A stretch of DNA of 64,000 nucleotides from Bacillus tuaregi. GTDB taxonomy: Bacteria; Bacillota; Bacilli; Bacillales; Cytobacillaceae. The notes under the pieces are model-generated. The model did not search any database. It saw only the letters and a list, made by a program, of their open reading frames with translations, and was not told the DNA's origin. Below are positions 31,190-40,696 of this stretch, one piece after another (position 1 is the stretch's first letter; every line of letters begins with the position of its first letter). The DNA is taken from positions 3,397,102-3,461,101 of the forward strand of contig NZ_LT629731.1 of NCBI RefSeq assembly GCF_900104575.1, in the 5' to 3' direction. Both the position numbers and the translations under genes were made by a program.

Positions 31190-32167
31190 CTATGTCCTTG
31201 AAAGCAGGATTCTAAATTCTGCAGTCAGCATTGGCACAACTTCGAATAAATCACCAACAATGCCGTAATCTGCTACATTAAAAATATTTGCTTCTGGATC
31301 CTTATTAATCGCAACGATTACTTTTGAATTAGACATGCCGGCTAAATGCTGGATAGCCCCAGATATCCCGCAGGCAATGTATAAATCTGGCGTAACAACT
31401 TTTCCAGTCTGACCAATCTGCAGGGAATAATCACAATAATCTGCATCACAGGCACCACGGGAAGCTCCGACGGCACCACCTAATACGTGAGCTAATTCTT
31501 TTAACGGTTCAAATCCATCTTTACTTTTCACACCTCGTCCTCCGGCTACAACGACCTTTGCTTCAGATAGGTCTACTCCTGTACTTGCTTTCCGAACAAT
31601 ATCTTTGATTATGGAACGCAGGTCTTTAATATCAACCTTTAAGGCGGAGATGCTACCCGTTCTAGATTCATCCTTCTCCAACGGTGAAACATTGTTTGGA
31701 CGTATCGTAGCAAAGGTTAACCCTTCCGTCATGATTTTCTTTTCGAAGGCTTTCCCAGAATAAATCGGACGGTTGAAAATAATTTTTCCGCCATCCTCCT
31801 CTATTGCTGTAACATCTGAGATTAAACCAGAGTCCAATTTCGCTGCCAGCTTTGGTGCCAAATCCTTTCCTAACGCTGTATGACCGATAATTATACCATC
31901 CGGACTAACAGCTTGAATCACAGCTAAGAGAGCTTGGGTGTATCCATCTGGTGTATATTGAGATAATTTCTCATGTTCAACTATTACGACACGGTCTGCT
32001 CCATGGTGTATGAATTCATTTCCAAAACCATTGATAGTATGTCCAACAAGAACACCAATGACTTCGCCGCCCTGTGCCAAGCTTTTGGCCGCTGCTACTG
32101 CTTCAAACGATACATTTCGGAGGGAACCCTCACGAACTTCTCCAAGCACAAGAATCTTTTTAGGCAT
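31190..32167 (-). CDS. etfA: Electron transfer flavoprotein alpha subunit EtfA
   Basis: Encodes 325 residues from ATG at 32167 (MPKKILVLGEVREG), preceded by GGAGG. A TTG six codons upstream overlaps that ribosome-binding sequence. The C-terminal FAD-binding domain has YIACGISGAIQHLAGM and a stretch ending NVADYGIVGDLFEVVP. With EtfB it takes electrons from acyl-CoA dehydrogenases to the quinone pool. It is separated from etfB by an unusual 220-bp palindromic region instead of the usual short gap. Confidence 0.96.
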   Translation of the reverse strand: MPKKILVLGEVREGSLRNVSFEAVAAAKSLAQGGEVIGVLVGHTINGFGNEFIHHGADRVVIVEHEKLSQYTPDGYTQALLAVIQAVSPDGIIIGHTALGKDLAPKLAAKLDSGLISDVTAIEEDGGKIIFNRPIYSGKAFEKKIMTEGLTFATIRPNNVSPLEKDESRTGSISALKVDIKDLRSIIKDIVRKASTGVDLSEAKVVVAGGRGVKSKDGFEPLKELAHVLGGAVGASRGACDADYCDYSLQIGQTGKVVTPDLYIACGISGAIQHLAGMSNSKVIVAINKDPEANIFNVADYGIVGDLFEVVPMLTAEFRILLSRT

Positions 32168-32206
32168 AAGTATCAACACCTCCAAGGTTCAATTTATCCA
32201 CGTCAT

Positions 32207-32393
32207 CAAATTCGCCCCGTCGAATTTGCGTCCGGATTTTTATCGAGCTCGATAAACTACCTTAAAAAAATCCGTGACATCCGCCGGAGGCTTAACTTCA
32301 TTCAGCTGGGGTTTGAACCCCCACTGAATCGAAGAACCATTTGCATTCATCCCCCACTTGTAGAAGTGGAGGACTTCTGCTGAATGAAGTTAA
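32207..32393. repeat. Composite palindromic element between etfB and etfA
   Basis: Part A (32292-32393) is bounded by a perfect 15-bp inverted repeat TTAACTTCATTCAGC. Inside are a 9-bp stem hairpin CCTCCACTT/AAGTGGGGG (32351-32372) and GGGG-TTTGAA-CCCC (32308-32321). Part B has CGGATTTTT/AAAAATCCG (32233-32241, 32266-32274) enclosing the 18-bp palindrome TTTATCGAGCTCGATAAA (32239-32256), then CAAATTCG/CGAATTTG (32207-32228). There is no open frame of interest. The etfB stop codon lies inside the right arm. It resembles a non-autonomous palindromic mobile repeat, perhaps an IS200/IS605-type end, but this is inference. Confidence 0.7.
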
Positions 32394-33163
32394 ATCACTT
32401 TCGCTTCATGATGGAGCAGCTGTACCAATTCCTTTACTTGTTGATCAAGCTCTCCCTGAAGCACCCTCCCAGCTTTTCTTTTCGGCGGAAGGAATATTTC
32501 AATTGTGTTTGTTTTAGCTTCAACCTCTTCCACCGAAAGCCCCAAGTCATCCAATTCCAGCTCAGCAAGCGGCTTTCTCTTTGCTTTCATAATGCCTGGT
32601 AATGATGGATAACGAGGCTCATTTAAACCCTGCTGAGCCGTCACTAATAATGGCAGACTCGCTTCTATCTCTTCAGAATCCCCTTCTACATCCCGTACAG
32701 CTGTAACGTGATTACCTTTTATTTCTAGCTTAGTTATCGTCGTTATATAGTTAATACCGAGTAATTCAGCCACCCTTGGCCCAACCTGACCTGACCCGCC
32801 ATCAATCGCTACGTTTCCACCTATTATTAAATCAGCAGACTTATCCTTCAAATATCCCGCAATGATTTTTGCCGTTGTATATTGATCCCTATTTTCAACT
32901 GCATCTTCAATATTGATAAGAACCGCCTTATCAGCGCCCATTGCTAATGCCGTACGGAGTTGAGTAATAGCCTCTTGACCGCCTACAGAAAGAACCGTTA
33001 CTTCGCCGCCTTGCTCTCCCTTCACTCGAATCGCTTCTTCGATTGCATACTCATCATAAGGATTGATGATAAATTCAGCTCCGTCTTCATTTATTCGACC
33101 GCCTGAAAGGACAATTTTCTCCTCTGTATCAAATGTTCTTTTCATCAGGACGTATATATTCAT
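32390..33163 (-). CDS. etfB: Electron transfer flavoprotein beta subunit EtfB
   Basis: Encodes 257 residues. The N-terminus MNIYVLMKRTFDTEEKI and the segments NPYDEYAIEEAIRVK and RTALAMGADKAVLI are typical, and the AMP-binding loop is GNVAIDGGSGQVGPRVAELL. It pairs with EtfA in electron transfer from acyl-CoA dehydrogenases. The stop TAA is contributed by the inverted repeat of the adjacent palindromic element, although the C-terminus looks normal. It follows lcfA by 51 bp; the fadB/fadR pair usually between them is missing. Confidence 0.96.
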   Translation of the reverse strand: MNIYVLMKRTFDTEEKIVLSGGRINEDGAEFIINPYDEYAIEEAIRVKGEQGGEVTVLSVGGQEAITQLRTALAMGADKAVLINIEDAVENRDQYTTAKIIAGYLKDKSADLIIGGNVAIDGGSGQVGPRVAELLGINYITTITKLEIKGNHVTAVRDVEGDSEEIEASLPLLVTAQQGLNEPRYPSLPGIMKAKRKPLAELELDDLGLSVEEVEAKTNTIEIFLPPKRKAGRVLQGELDQQVKELVQLLHHEAKVI

Positions 33164-33214
33164 ATCAATTAACCTCCTGTTATTAGGACTTGGTCTACCT
33201 TAATCATCAGGACT

Positions 33215-34897
33215 TCATTTGTCTGTTTTATTTCCTTCTTCATCAACTAAGACTCTGCGCAGTATTTTACCAACCGTGCTCTTAGGTAATTCATCACGAA
33301 ATTCATATATTCGCGGTACTTTATATGGTGCAAGTTGTTTTCTTGCAAATTCGTCCAGCTCCTGCTTTGATACAACACAGCCCTTTTTTAATACGATGTA
33401 AGCTTTAACGGTTTCACCGCGATAGGAATCAGGAACACCAGCAACCACTACCTCCTGAATATAGGGATGCTCATACAGTACTTCCTCCACTTCCCTGGGA
33501 TATACATTAAATCCACCGGCGATTATCATATCCTTTTTCCGATCGACGACAAAGAAATATCCTTGCTCATCCATATAGCCGAGATCTCCTGTAAAAAGCC
33601 AGCCGTTCTGGAGGGTTTGCTCTGATTCCTCTAACCTGTTCCAATAGCCCTTCATAATTTGTGGACCTCTTATGATGATTTCACCAATTTCTCCAGGTGG
33701 AAGAGCCTCTCCATCCTCTAATGATACTACCTTTGCTTCTGTGTCTGGCCATGGTACTCCAATACAGCCCTTCTTTCTAGGCCGATCCCAGAGAAAGTTT
33801 GCATGGGTGATGGGTGATGCTTCTGTTAATCCATATCCCTCCACAAGCTTGCCGCCTGTTTCTTGTTCAAATTGCTCCTGTACTTCTACCGGTAATGGAG
33901 CAGAGCCGCTGAGACAGGAATCGATTGAGGAAAGATCATATTTTTTCAATTTAGGATGATTCAGAAGACCAATATAGATGGTGGGGGCACCAGGAAATAA
34001 GGTTGGTCGCTGTTTATGAATCGTTTTTAATGTTGTTTCAGGATCAAACTTCGGCAGCAGCACCATTTTATAGGCTTCCAATACTGCAAGAATCATCAAG
34101 GTTGTTATTCCATACACGTGAAATAACGGAATAATACCAAGAATAATTTCCTCGCCTCTTTTACATTTATACAGCCAAGCAGAACACATTGAACCGTTAG
34201 CAACAAGATTTTTATGTGTCAGCATAACCCCTTTAGGAAAACCGGTTGTTCCTCCTGTGTATTGTAGAAGAGCAATATCTTCTGCATCGAAATCATCATT
34301 GGCGATATTTTGCCTTTTGGGGCTCTTTAAAACCTCTTTCAGCAGATGGTTATTATTCTCATGTCTAACGTTAACAACAAGTCCATACTGTTTTTTCTGG
34401 AGAAACGGATAGATTAAGTTTTTTGGGAAGGGGAGAAAGTCCTTGATAGCGGTTACAATAATATGCTGAATATTCGTGCTCGCCCTTACCTTTGACACCC
34501 TGGGAAACAAAATATCCAGCGTAATAATTAGTTTTGTTCCGGAATCATCCATTTGATATTGCAGCTCACGTTCAGTGTATAAAGGGTTCGTTTGCACGAC
34601 AATCCCACCGGCCATCAAAATACCGTAGAAGGAGATGACTGCCTGCGGACAATTTGGAAGCATAATGGCGACACGGTCCCCCTTTTCAAGTCCAAGATCC
34701 CGTAAATAACCTGCCAGCTTCCAAGCAGCATCATATATATATTGAAATGTAAACTCTTTGCCTAAGAAATGAACAGCTATTTTATGTGGGTATTGAGTGG
34801 CTGATTGTTTTAAGTAATCATGAAGCGGTTTATATTCATAGTTTAACTGTGGAGGGATTTCCTCCGGATAAAGTTGAAGCCATGGCTTTTCACTCAT
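33215..34897 (-). CDS. lcfA: Long-chain fatty acid-CoA ligase
   Basis: Encodes 560 residues of the ANL adenylating superfamily. The AMP-binding signature YTGGTTGFPKGVMLTHKN, the motif GYGLTEASP, the ATP-contacting TGDLGYMDEQGYF and the C-terminal lysine in PKSTVGKILRR are all present. It activates fatty acids to acyl-CoA. The context (etfB, etfA downstream) fits beta-oxidation, as in the B. subtilis lcfA-fadR-fadB-etfB-etfA operon. AAGGAGGGG precedes the ATG. No FadR-type operator was recognised. Confidence 0.94.
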   Translation of the reverse strand: MSEKPWLQLYPEEIPPQLNYEYKPLHDYLKQSATQYPHKIAVHFLGKEFTFQYIYDAAWKLAGYLRDLGLEKGDRVAIMLPNCPQAVISFYGILMAGGIVVQTNPLYTERELQYQMDDSGTKLIITLDILFPRVSKVRASTNIQHIIVTAIKDFLPFPKNLIYPFLQKKQYGLVVNVRHENNNHLLKEVLKSPKRQNIANDDFDAEDIALLQYTGGTTGFPKGVMLTHKNLVANGSMCSAWLYKCKRGEEIILGIIPLFHVYGITTLMILAVLEAYKMVLLPKFDPETTLKTIHKQRPTLFPGAPTIYIGLLNHPKLKKYDLSSIDSCLSGSAPLPVEVQEQFEQETGGKLVEGYGLTEASPITHANFLWDRPRKKGCIGVPWPDTEAKVVSLEDGEALPPGEIGEIIIRGPQIMKGYWNRLEESEQTLQNGWLFTGDLGYMDEQGYFFVVDRKKDMIIAGGFNVYPREVEEVLYEHPYIQEVVVAGVPDSYRGETVKAYIVLKKGCVVSKQELDEFARKQLAPYKVPRIYEFRDELPKSTVGKILRRVLVDEEGNKTDK

Positions 34898-34980
34898 GAT
34901 GCCCCTCCTTATTCATGACAAACCAATTCAAACTACTATTCTTTATTTATATATATGGATGTCTTGTTGACGTTTAGAAC

Positions 34981-35013
34981 AAAAAAACGAACCTGCAGTC
35001 ATAGCAGGTTCGT
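34981..35013 (-). terminator. Rho-independent terminator before lcfA
   Basis: Minus strand CGAACCTGC, TATGACT, GCAGGTTCG followed by TTTTTTT. It ends the transcript carrying mutS2, yshE and the small frame at 35023-35106. Confidence 0.9.
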
Positions 35014-35022
35014 CTTTCCCCT

Positions 35023-35106
35023 TTAAACAAAGAACACCATATAAATAATTCCAATCAATATGAAAATACCACAACAGATTAATAGTATTTTGGCAAGCTT
35101 TTCCAC
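35023..35106 (-). CDS. Putative 27-residue single-pass membrane peptide
   Basis: A short frame starts with GTG, preceded by AGGGAGAG at about 8-bp spacing, and reads MEKLAKILLICCGIFILIG then IIYMVFFV before TAA. It is almost entirely one hydrophobic helix with two lysines at the N-terminus, so an N-in membrane peptide is predicted. It lies 14 bp after yshE and 10 bp before a strong terminator, in a position that suggests a genuine operon end. I do not recognise a family. Confidence 0.5.
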   Translation of the reverse strand: MEKLAKILLICCGIFILIGIIYMVFFV

Positions 35107-35120
35107 TTTATACTCTCCCT

Positions 35121-35528
35121 CTACGTGATACTTGCTCCAATGACATAGGACAGTCCAATCGAGATCATCATTGAGATTAGACCGATTGCCCGGTTATCCT
35201 TTTCAATTTCTTCATCAATTTTAATGGATGGTGTTAAAAATTCAAATATGAAATATCCAATAAGTAGTAGAAAGAAACCATACACACCCCATCCTATCAT
35301 TGTCAGCAATGTATCGTTATGTTCAATGGAGTAACGGAAAATATTTGTAATACCAAATATTTTCCCTCCGGTGGCCATTGCAACTGCCAAGTTTCCTTTC
35401 GCTATTTCCGTCCAGTTTTTATATTTTGTTACTAGCTCAAATATAGCTAAAAACACTATGATACAAAGGATAACCACACTGTAATTGGCAGCCGTTTGAA
35501 CATATTGGTTCTCCCAAAACTGATTCAT
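35121..35528 (-). CDS. yshE: DUF350 family membrane protein YshE
   Basis: Encodes 135 residues from ATG at 35528 (MNQFWENQYVQTAANYS), which has GAGG 6 bp upstream; a GTG four codons earlier overlaps that sequence. Four hydrophobic segments are visible (about 16-35, 45-65, 75-97 and 115-134). The conserved NLAVAMATGGKIFGI and WGVYGFFLLLIGYFIFE mark the DUF350/YjfL family, whose function is unknown. It follows mutS2 by 18 bp. Confidence 0.85.
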   Translation of the reverse strand: MNQFWENQYVQTAANYSVVILCIIVFLAIFELVTKYKNWTEIAKGNLAVAMATGGKIFGITNIFRYSIEHNDTLLTMIGWGVYGFFLLLIGYFIFEFLTPSIKIDEEIEKDNRAIGLISMMISIGLSYVIGASIT

Positions 35529-35546
35529 GAAAAGCCTCACCGCCCG

Positions 35547-37904
35547 TTATTTAAACTCCACTATCGTGACCCCGGTACCGCCTTCTCCATGATCTCCGAA
35601 ACGTATATTCTTCACTGCCCGATGATTCCGTAAGTATTCCTGCACACCTTGTCTCAATGCTCCGGTTCCCTTACCATGGATGATCGATACACGAGGATAC
35701 GCTGCCAGGAGTGCATCATCAATATACTTTTCCACCCTGGAAAGAGCATTTTCATATCGTTCTCCACGCAGGTCCAGCTCGAGGCTAACATGGAAATCCT
35801 TTCCTCTCACTGTTGCCAGCGGTTTTGTTTCAACTGTTTTCGGCGTCTTAATATACTCGAGATCCTTTTCTTCGACCTTCATTTTTAATATTCCAATTTG
35901 GACCTGCCATGTATCAGACGATACCTTCTCCAGCAATGTCCCTTTTTGATCAAAGCTTAATACCTTCACTTCATCGCCTGGTTGATACTCATGTTTTTTT
36001 GCTTGCTTCGCTGTTAGAGTTCTCGATTTTCTCTCTTTCGGAGCTGCTTCGTTTAATTTTCGCTGTGCATCAATTAATTCATGCTCTTTTATTTCTGCCT
36101 GTTTTTCATGGCGCATTTTGCGCAAATCATGAATAATGCCCTCAGCTTCTCTTTTAGCCCTCTCAATAATCTCACGGGCTTCATCTGTTGCTTTATCATA
36201 CAAGCTGTCTTTCTTTTCGTAGTATTCTACCATTTGCTTTTGGAGGTCCTTTTGAAGCATTTCGGCATTTCTCAGGAGTTCATTCGCTTCCTTTAGTTCC
36301 TTTTCAGCCTCACGCTTGCTATCCTCTAAAGAAGCAATCATATTCTCAACCTGATGACTGTCCGCACCGACAAAAGAACGAGCCCTTTCAATAACCCTGT
36401 CGTTTAAGCCAAGTCGCTTAGAGATTTCAAAGGCATTACTTCTGCCCGGAACACCAATCAACAGCCGATAGGTTGGGCTTAGTGTTTCAATATCAAATTC
36501 GACACTTGCGTTCACAACTCCTTCCCGATTATATCCGTAAGCTTTCAATTCAGGATAATGGGTTGTGGCAATGACGCGGGCACCCCTTCTATTCACTTCA
36601 TCTAAAATGGAAATTGCAAGTGCTGCACCCTCCTGTGGATCCGTGCCTGCTCCTAGTTCATCAAATAACACAAGGCTTTCAAAGTCCACACTCTTTAATA
36701 TATCAACGATATTAACCATGTGAGAAGAAAAGGTACTTAAGCTCTGTTCAATGGATTGTTCATCACCTATATCGGCGTAGACAGCTCCAAAAACAGCCAT
36801 TTCCGAACCATCTAAGGCAGGAATCTGGAGGCCAGCCTGTGCCATTAAAGTACAGAGACCAACCGTTTTAAGTGTCACTGTCTTACCACCTGTATTGGGA
36901 CCTGTGATAACGATTGTTGTAAAATCCTTTCCTAGTGTCACATCATTAGCCACGACTTCATGAATGGGAATGAGCGGATGACGGGCTTTAACTAATGAAA
37001 TACGACCTTCCTGGTTCATAATTGGCTTGGTGGCTTTTATCCTGTTAGAGTATCTTGCCTTGGCAAACATAAAATCTACATCAGCCAGAATTTCTACGAT
37101 TGTTTCGAGTTCAGAGTTATCCTCTCCCGTTAAGGCAGAAAGCATAATCAGGATTCGCTCAATTTCCTGCTGTTCCTTCACGCGAATGTTCTGAATCTCA
37201 TTATTTAATTCAACGATCGTCTGCGGCTCAATGAACAGCGTTTGACCGGAAGAGCTTTGATCATGAACAATCCCTCCGTAATGTGAACGATATTCCTGTT
37301 TAACAGGAATAACAAAACGATCATTACGAATCGTGATAATAGCATCAGATAGCATTTTCTGTGCACTTGATGAGCGAATCATGCTTTCAAGGCGTTCCCT
37401 GACCCTTGCTTCTTTGGTCCGAAGCTGATGTCTAAGTGAACGCAAGGTATCACTTGCACTGTCCAGCACTTCTCCGTTATCATCAATCGCATTTTTAATG
37501 GACTGTTCTAACTCCGCTAAAACAATAATTCGATCTGCTTTTTCAACTAGAAGGGGGATTGTCCCCTCTTCTTCAGAGAACTCCTCGATAAACCGTTTCA
37601 TTTGTCTGCTTGCATGCACGGTACTGGCAACCTGCATTAATTCATGCGAACTAAGCATTCCACCAATAACAGCACGTTTGACATGTGGTCGGATATCAAA
37701 GATTCCGCCTAAGGGAATGTTTGCTTTGATACGGAACACTTTTGCTGCTTCGTCTGTTTCTTCTTGTCTTTGGACAACTTCTTCAAAATCCGTAGAAGGC
37801 AACAGCTTCTCAGCCAGCTCTCTTCCTAATGACGAAGAAACAAATTCGAGGAGCTGGGCCTTCACTTTATCGAATTCTAATACTTTTAAAACCTTTTGCT
37901 GCAT
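35547..37904 (-). CDS. mutS2: Endonuclease MutS2
   Basis: Encodes 785 residues. It lacks the mismatch-recognition domain of MutS. The core has Walker [14 protein letters not shown] (about 330-342) and the Walker B region [15 protein letters not shown] long coiled coil (about 515-620) follows, and the C-terminal Smr nuclease domain has [12 protein letters not shown] and [12 protein letters not shown]. MutS2 acts in recombination control and, in B. subtilis, ribosome rescue at collided ribosomes. It is the middle of a polX-mutS2-yshE cluster. Confidence 0.96.
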   Translation of the reverse strand: MQQKVLKVLEFDKVKAQLLEFVSSSLGRELAEKLLPSTDFEEVVQRQEETDEAAKVFRIKANIPLGGIFDIRPHVKRAVIGGMLSSHELMQVASTVHASRQMKRFIEEFSEEEGTIPLLVEKADRIIVLAELEQSIKNAIDDNGEVLDSASDTLRSLRHQLRTKEARVRERLESMIRSSSAQKMLSDAIITIRNDRFVIPVKQEYRSHYGGIVHDQSSSGQTLFIEPQTIVELNNEIQNIRVKEQQEIERILIMLSALTGEDNSELETIVEILADVDFMFAKARYSNRIKATKPIMNQEGRISLVKARHPLIPIHEVVANDVTLGKDFTTIVITGPNTGGKTVTLKTVGLCTLMAQAGLQIPALDGSEMAVFGAVYADIGDEQSIEQSLSTFSSHMVNIVDILKSVDFESLVLFDELGAGTDPQEGAALAISILDEVNRRGARVIATTHYPELKAYGYNREGVVNASVEFDIETLSPTYRLLIGVPGRSNAFEISKRLGLNDRVIERARSFVGADSHQVENMIASLEDSKREAEKELKEANELLRNAEMLQKDLQKQMVEYYEKKDSLYDKATDEAREIIERAKREAEGIIHDLRKMRHEKQAEIKEHELIDAQRKLNEAAPKERKSRTLTAKQAKKHEYQPGDEVKVLSFDQKGTLLEKVSSDTWQVQIGILKMKVEEKDLEYIKTPKTVETKPLATVRGKDFHVSLELDLRGERYENALSRVEKYIDDALLAAYPRVSIIHGKGTGALRQGVQEYLRNHRAVKNIRFGDHGEGGTGVTIVEFK

Positions 37905-37954
37905 GGAGTTATTTCCTCCCTTTATAGTTAGAAGGCGCTTATTACCTTCTATAA

Positions 37955-39667
37955 TTACCGTTCTTTAAGGTATGCCATCAAATCATGGCTATCCCATGTA
38001 TTGAGGACATTTTCTTTTTTAATCCAGCCCTTTTTGGCAGTGGAAACGCCTATATTCATATGATCAAGTGTTTCGCGCTTATGGGCATCGGTATTTATCA
38101 TGATTTTCACCCCTGCTGCCTGTGCTTTTTGAAGATGGTCAGCAGATAAGTCAAGACGATTTGGATTTGCATTTAGCTCTAATGCCGTATTAGTTTCCTT
38201 TGCTAATTCAATCAATAAATCTATATCAACTGAATAGCCGTCTCTTTTTCCAATTTTTCTTCCGGTTGGATGGGCAATCAAATCTACGTTAGCATTATAC
38301 AAGGCTGTTTTTAAACGCTCCATAATTTTTTCCTGCGATTGGGAAAAGGCAGAATGAATAGAGGCAATCACAAAGTCCATCTCCTTCAGCAGTTGATCAT
38401 CATAATCTAACGTCCCATCTGGTAAAATATCCATTTCCACTCCGGCAAGAATGGTAATATCATCAAACTTTTCATTTAATCGTTGGATTTCTTCCTTCTG
38501 TTTTCGCAGCCGATCAGGTGATAAGCCATTTGCAACCTTTAAAAATTGAGAATGGTCCGTAATCGCCATATATTGATAGCCCTTTGCCCTGCAGGACTCA
38601 ACCATTTCCTCAATCGAGTGGGCACCATCACTCCAGATTGTATGCATATGGAGATCGCCTTTTATGTCTGAGAACGATATTAAACCGTATTCTTCTTTAT
38701 ATTCATCTACTTCATTTCCGTCCTCTCTCATTTCAGGCGGGATTAACGGTAAATCAAAATGAGCATAAAAATCAGCCTCTGATGAAAATGTGAGAACATC
38801 ACCTTGTTCCGTCTGAACTCCGTACTCACTGATTTTCTCACCTCTTGCCTTTGCAAGCTGCCTCATCCGTACATTATGTTCCTTTGATCCAGTAAAATGA
38901 TGCAAAGTGGTCGCAAATTCTTCCGGTCTCACCAGCCGAAAATCAATGGATACATCATAGCCATTTTCCAGTACAATCGATACCTTTGTATCCCCAGCGG
39001 CAATGATTTCCTTAATCTCAGACAACTGTAACAGCTGTTCCTTTACCAATAAAGGCTTTTCCGTAGCAATAATAAAGTCCAGGTCCTTTATCGTCTCCTT
39101 TATTCTCCGAAGACTGCCTGCCCGTGAAAACTGTACAACATATTCCATTTGAGCTAATGCCGCTTCTATTTTTTCCGCCAATGGAAGCATAAAGGCTAGT
39201 GGAAGGCGGTCAGGTCGCCCACCTGCCTTTAGAAGTGCCGCCAAAATCTTTTCCTCTGACTTCTTTCCAAAACCGGTTAATTCCTGTATTTTATGATTAC
39301 GGCAAGCAGCCTCCAAATCGTCAGCATTTTCAATCCCAAGCGCTTGATACAGCTTGGCAATTTTTTTACCTCCCAGTCCCGGTAGCTGTAAAAGAGGAAT
39401 TAACCCTTTTGGGACCTCCTCCTGCAGCTCCTTTAGAACCGTGGACTTCCCTTCCGTCATATATTCTTCAATAACAGCAGCCGTGCCCTTACCAATTCCA
39501 GGCAGGATAGTAAAATCCGATATTTCTCCTAAGTCTTCTTCCATTACCTCTAATGCCTGTGCTGCTTTTCTAAAGGCAGATACCTTAAACGGGTTCTCAC
39601 CTTTTAATTCCATATAAATCGCAATACTTTCCAATAAACGAATAATTTCTTTCTTATTCACAGTCAT
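37955..39667 (-). CDS. polX: DNA polymerase/3'-5' exonuclease PolX
   Basis: Encodes 570 residues. The N-terminal X-family polymerase has helix-hairpin-helix motifs ([27 protein letters not shown]) and the palm metal site near [10 protein letters not shown]. The C-terminal PHP domain has [14 protein letters not shown], the later MAITDHS and an [13 protein letters not shown] stretch, giving Mn-dependent 3'-5' exonuclease. It is implicated in base excision repair. GGAGGTG precedes the ATG. Confidence 0.95.
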   Translation of the reverse strand: MTVNKKEIIRLLESIAIYMELKGENPFKVSAFRKAAQALEVMEEDLGEISDFTILPGIGKGTAAVIEEYMTEGKSTVLKELQEEVPKGLIPLLQLPGLGGKKIAKLYQALGIENADDLEAACRNHKIQELTGFGKKSEEKILAALLKAGGRPDRLPLAFMLPLAEKIEAALAQMEYVVQFSRAGSLRRIKETIKDLDFIIATEKPLLVKEQLLQLSEIKEIIAAGDTKVSIVLENGYDVSIDFRLVRPEEFATTLHHFTGSKEHNVRMRQLAKARGEKISEYGVQTEQGDVLTFSSEADFYAHFDLPLIPPEMREDGNEVDEYKEEYGLISFSDIKGDLHMHTIWSDGAHSIEEMVESCRAKGYQYMAITDHSQFLKVANGLSPDRLRKQKEEIQRLNEKFDDITILAGVEMDILPDGTLDYDDQLLKEMDFVIASIHSAFSQSQEKIMERLKTALYNANVDLIAHPTGRKIGKRDGYSVDIDLLIELAKETNTALELNANPNRLDLSADHLQKAQAAGVKIMINTDAHKRETLDHMNIGVSTAKKGWIKKENVLNTWDSHDLMAYLKER

Positions 39668-39712
39668 TTCTTTTCACCTCCAGGCACATTCAAGTTCTTC
39701 TTACTATTCCCT

Positions 39713-39743
39713 TAAAAAGAAAACTTCTCTCGAAAGAGAAGTT
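39713..39743 (-). terminator. Rho-independent terminator after yshB
   Basis: Minus strand AACTTCTCT, TTCG tetraloop, AGAGAAGTT, followed by TTCTTTTTAAG. The first arm touches the yshB stop codon. It separates zapA-yshB from polX. Confidence 0.85.
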
Positions 39744-40287
39744 ATTTAACCGGAGGGGCTTGTATCCACAAATCTTGTATGTGTTGTGACAGAATCGGAG
39801 TTTGCTTTACAATAAATTCTGCAAGAATTGAATTCGTTAAAGAGCCTTGAATCGATTCAATAGGCAGAAGTGCTGCTATAAATAATATAATAAACATGAT
39901 AAGATAAACCTCAATGAACCCTAGTATTCCACCTGCCCAAATATTTAACTGCTTTAAGATAGGAATTTGGGCAATAAAATCCAGCATACTTCCGATGATT
40001 TGCAGTATTATCTTCACAGCAAAAAAAATCACGACAAATGCAATGGCGCGATAATAAGCATCTTCTAAATTTGCATTTTCAAACAAGAGTGTGTATGTAG
40101 AATTCATGTCCAGATTCGGGTATGGTATCCATAGAGTTAATCTTGGAGCAAGCTGATCATAATATAAATAAGCAACGATAAAAGCAATAATAAATCCGGT
40201 AAGGTGCACAAGCTGAAGGATAAACCCTCTCTTTAACCCTACTAAAAAACCAAAACATAAAATGATGAGTACAGCTAAGTCTAACAT
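39742..40287 (-). CDS. yshB: CvpA family membrane protein YshB
   Basis: Encodes 181 residues with four hydrophobic segments: an N-terminal helix pair (about 1-45), IAFVVIFFAVKIILQIIG (about 82-99) and ILGFIEVYLIMFIILFIAAL (about 120-139). The domain matches the CvpA/colicin V production family. Its role in Bacillus is unknown. It starts 7 bp after zapA, so the two are one operon, as in B. subtilis. Confidence 0.87.
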   Translation of the reverse strand: MLDLAVLIILCFGFLVGLKRGFILQLVHLTGFIIAFIVAYLYYDQLAPRLTLWIPYPNLDMNSTYTLLFENANLEDAYYRAIAFVVIFFAVKIILQIIGSMLDFIAQIPILKQLNIWAGGILGFIEVYLIMFIILFIAALLPIESIQGSLTNSILAEFIVKQTPILSQHIQDLWIQAPPVK

Positions 40288-40294
40288 GACTTTT

Positions 40295-40555
40295 TCAGTC
40301 CTTTACTCTTTTTAATTCTTCTTCCAAACGTTCAACTTTTTCTACTAAATGGAGATAATCATTAACAGCATTAATGGCTGTTAGTACGGCCAATTTATTG
40401 GTACCGAGAGAAGGATTCATGGAGTTAATCTCACGCATTTTTTCATCTACCAATGAAGCAACCTGACGAATATGGCTCGGGCTTTCGGGACCGATTATTA
40501 CATACTGTACTCCGTAAATATCAACAGTGATGCGATTTTTTTGGGTCTGTGACAA
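40295..40555 (-). CDS. zapA: Cell division protein ZapA
   Basis: Encodes 86 residues from a TTG start (MSQTQKNRITVDIYGVQYVI) with GGAGG 8 bp upstream. An ATG five codons earlier overlaps the ribosome-binding sequence. The ZapA fold is followed by a C-terminal coiled coil (VNDYLHLVEKVERLEEELKR). ZapA bundles FtsZ filaments at midcell. It is divergent from rnhC. Confidence 0.95.
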   Translation of the reverse strand: MSQTQKNRITVDIYGVQYVIIGPESPSHIRQVASLVDEKMREINSMNPSLGTNKLAVLTAINAVNDYLHLVEKVERLEEELKRVKD

Positions 40556-40696
40556 GTTACATGCCTCCATTCAAAGAATCCTAAACATAATCATAACATG
40601 AACAGAAAACAGTGAAAAGAAAGAAATGTAAGATAGAGTTGAAGAATGTCAAATTACGTCTTGATTGGTCTAATTTATTGTAAAGGAGTGTTTCAA

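Noticed and set aside
31973-32383. Plus-strand 136-codon frame across the etfA start and the palindromic element
   Set aside because: It is antisense to etfA and the composite repeat, without a ribosome-binding sequence or family resemblance.
32292-32393. CRISPR-like repeat
   Set aside because: Only one copy each of the palindromes is present, with no regularly spaced repeat units.
37498-37968. Plus-strand 156-codon frame
   Set aside because: It is antisense to mutS2 with Ser/Thr-rich shadow composition.
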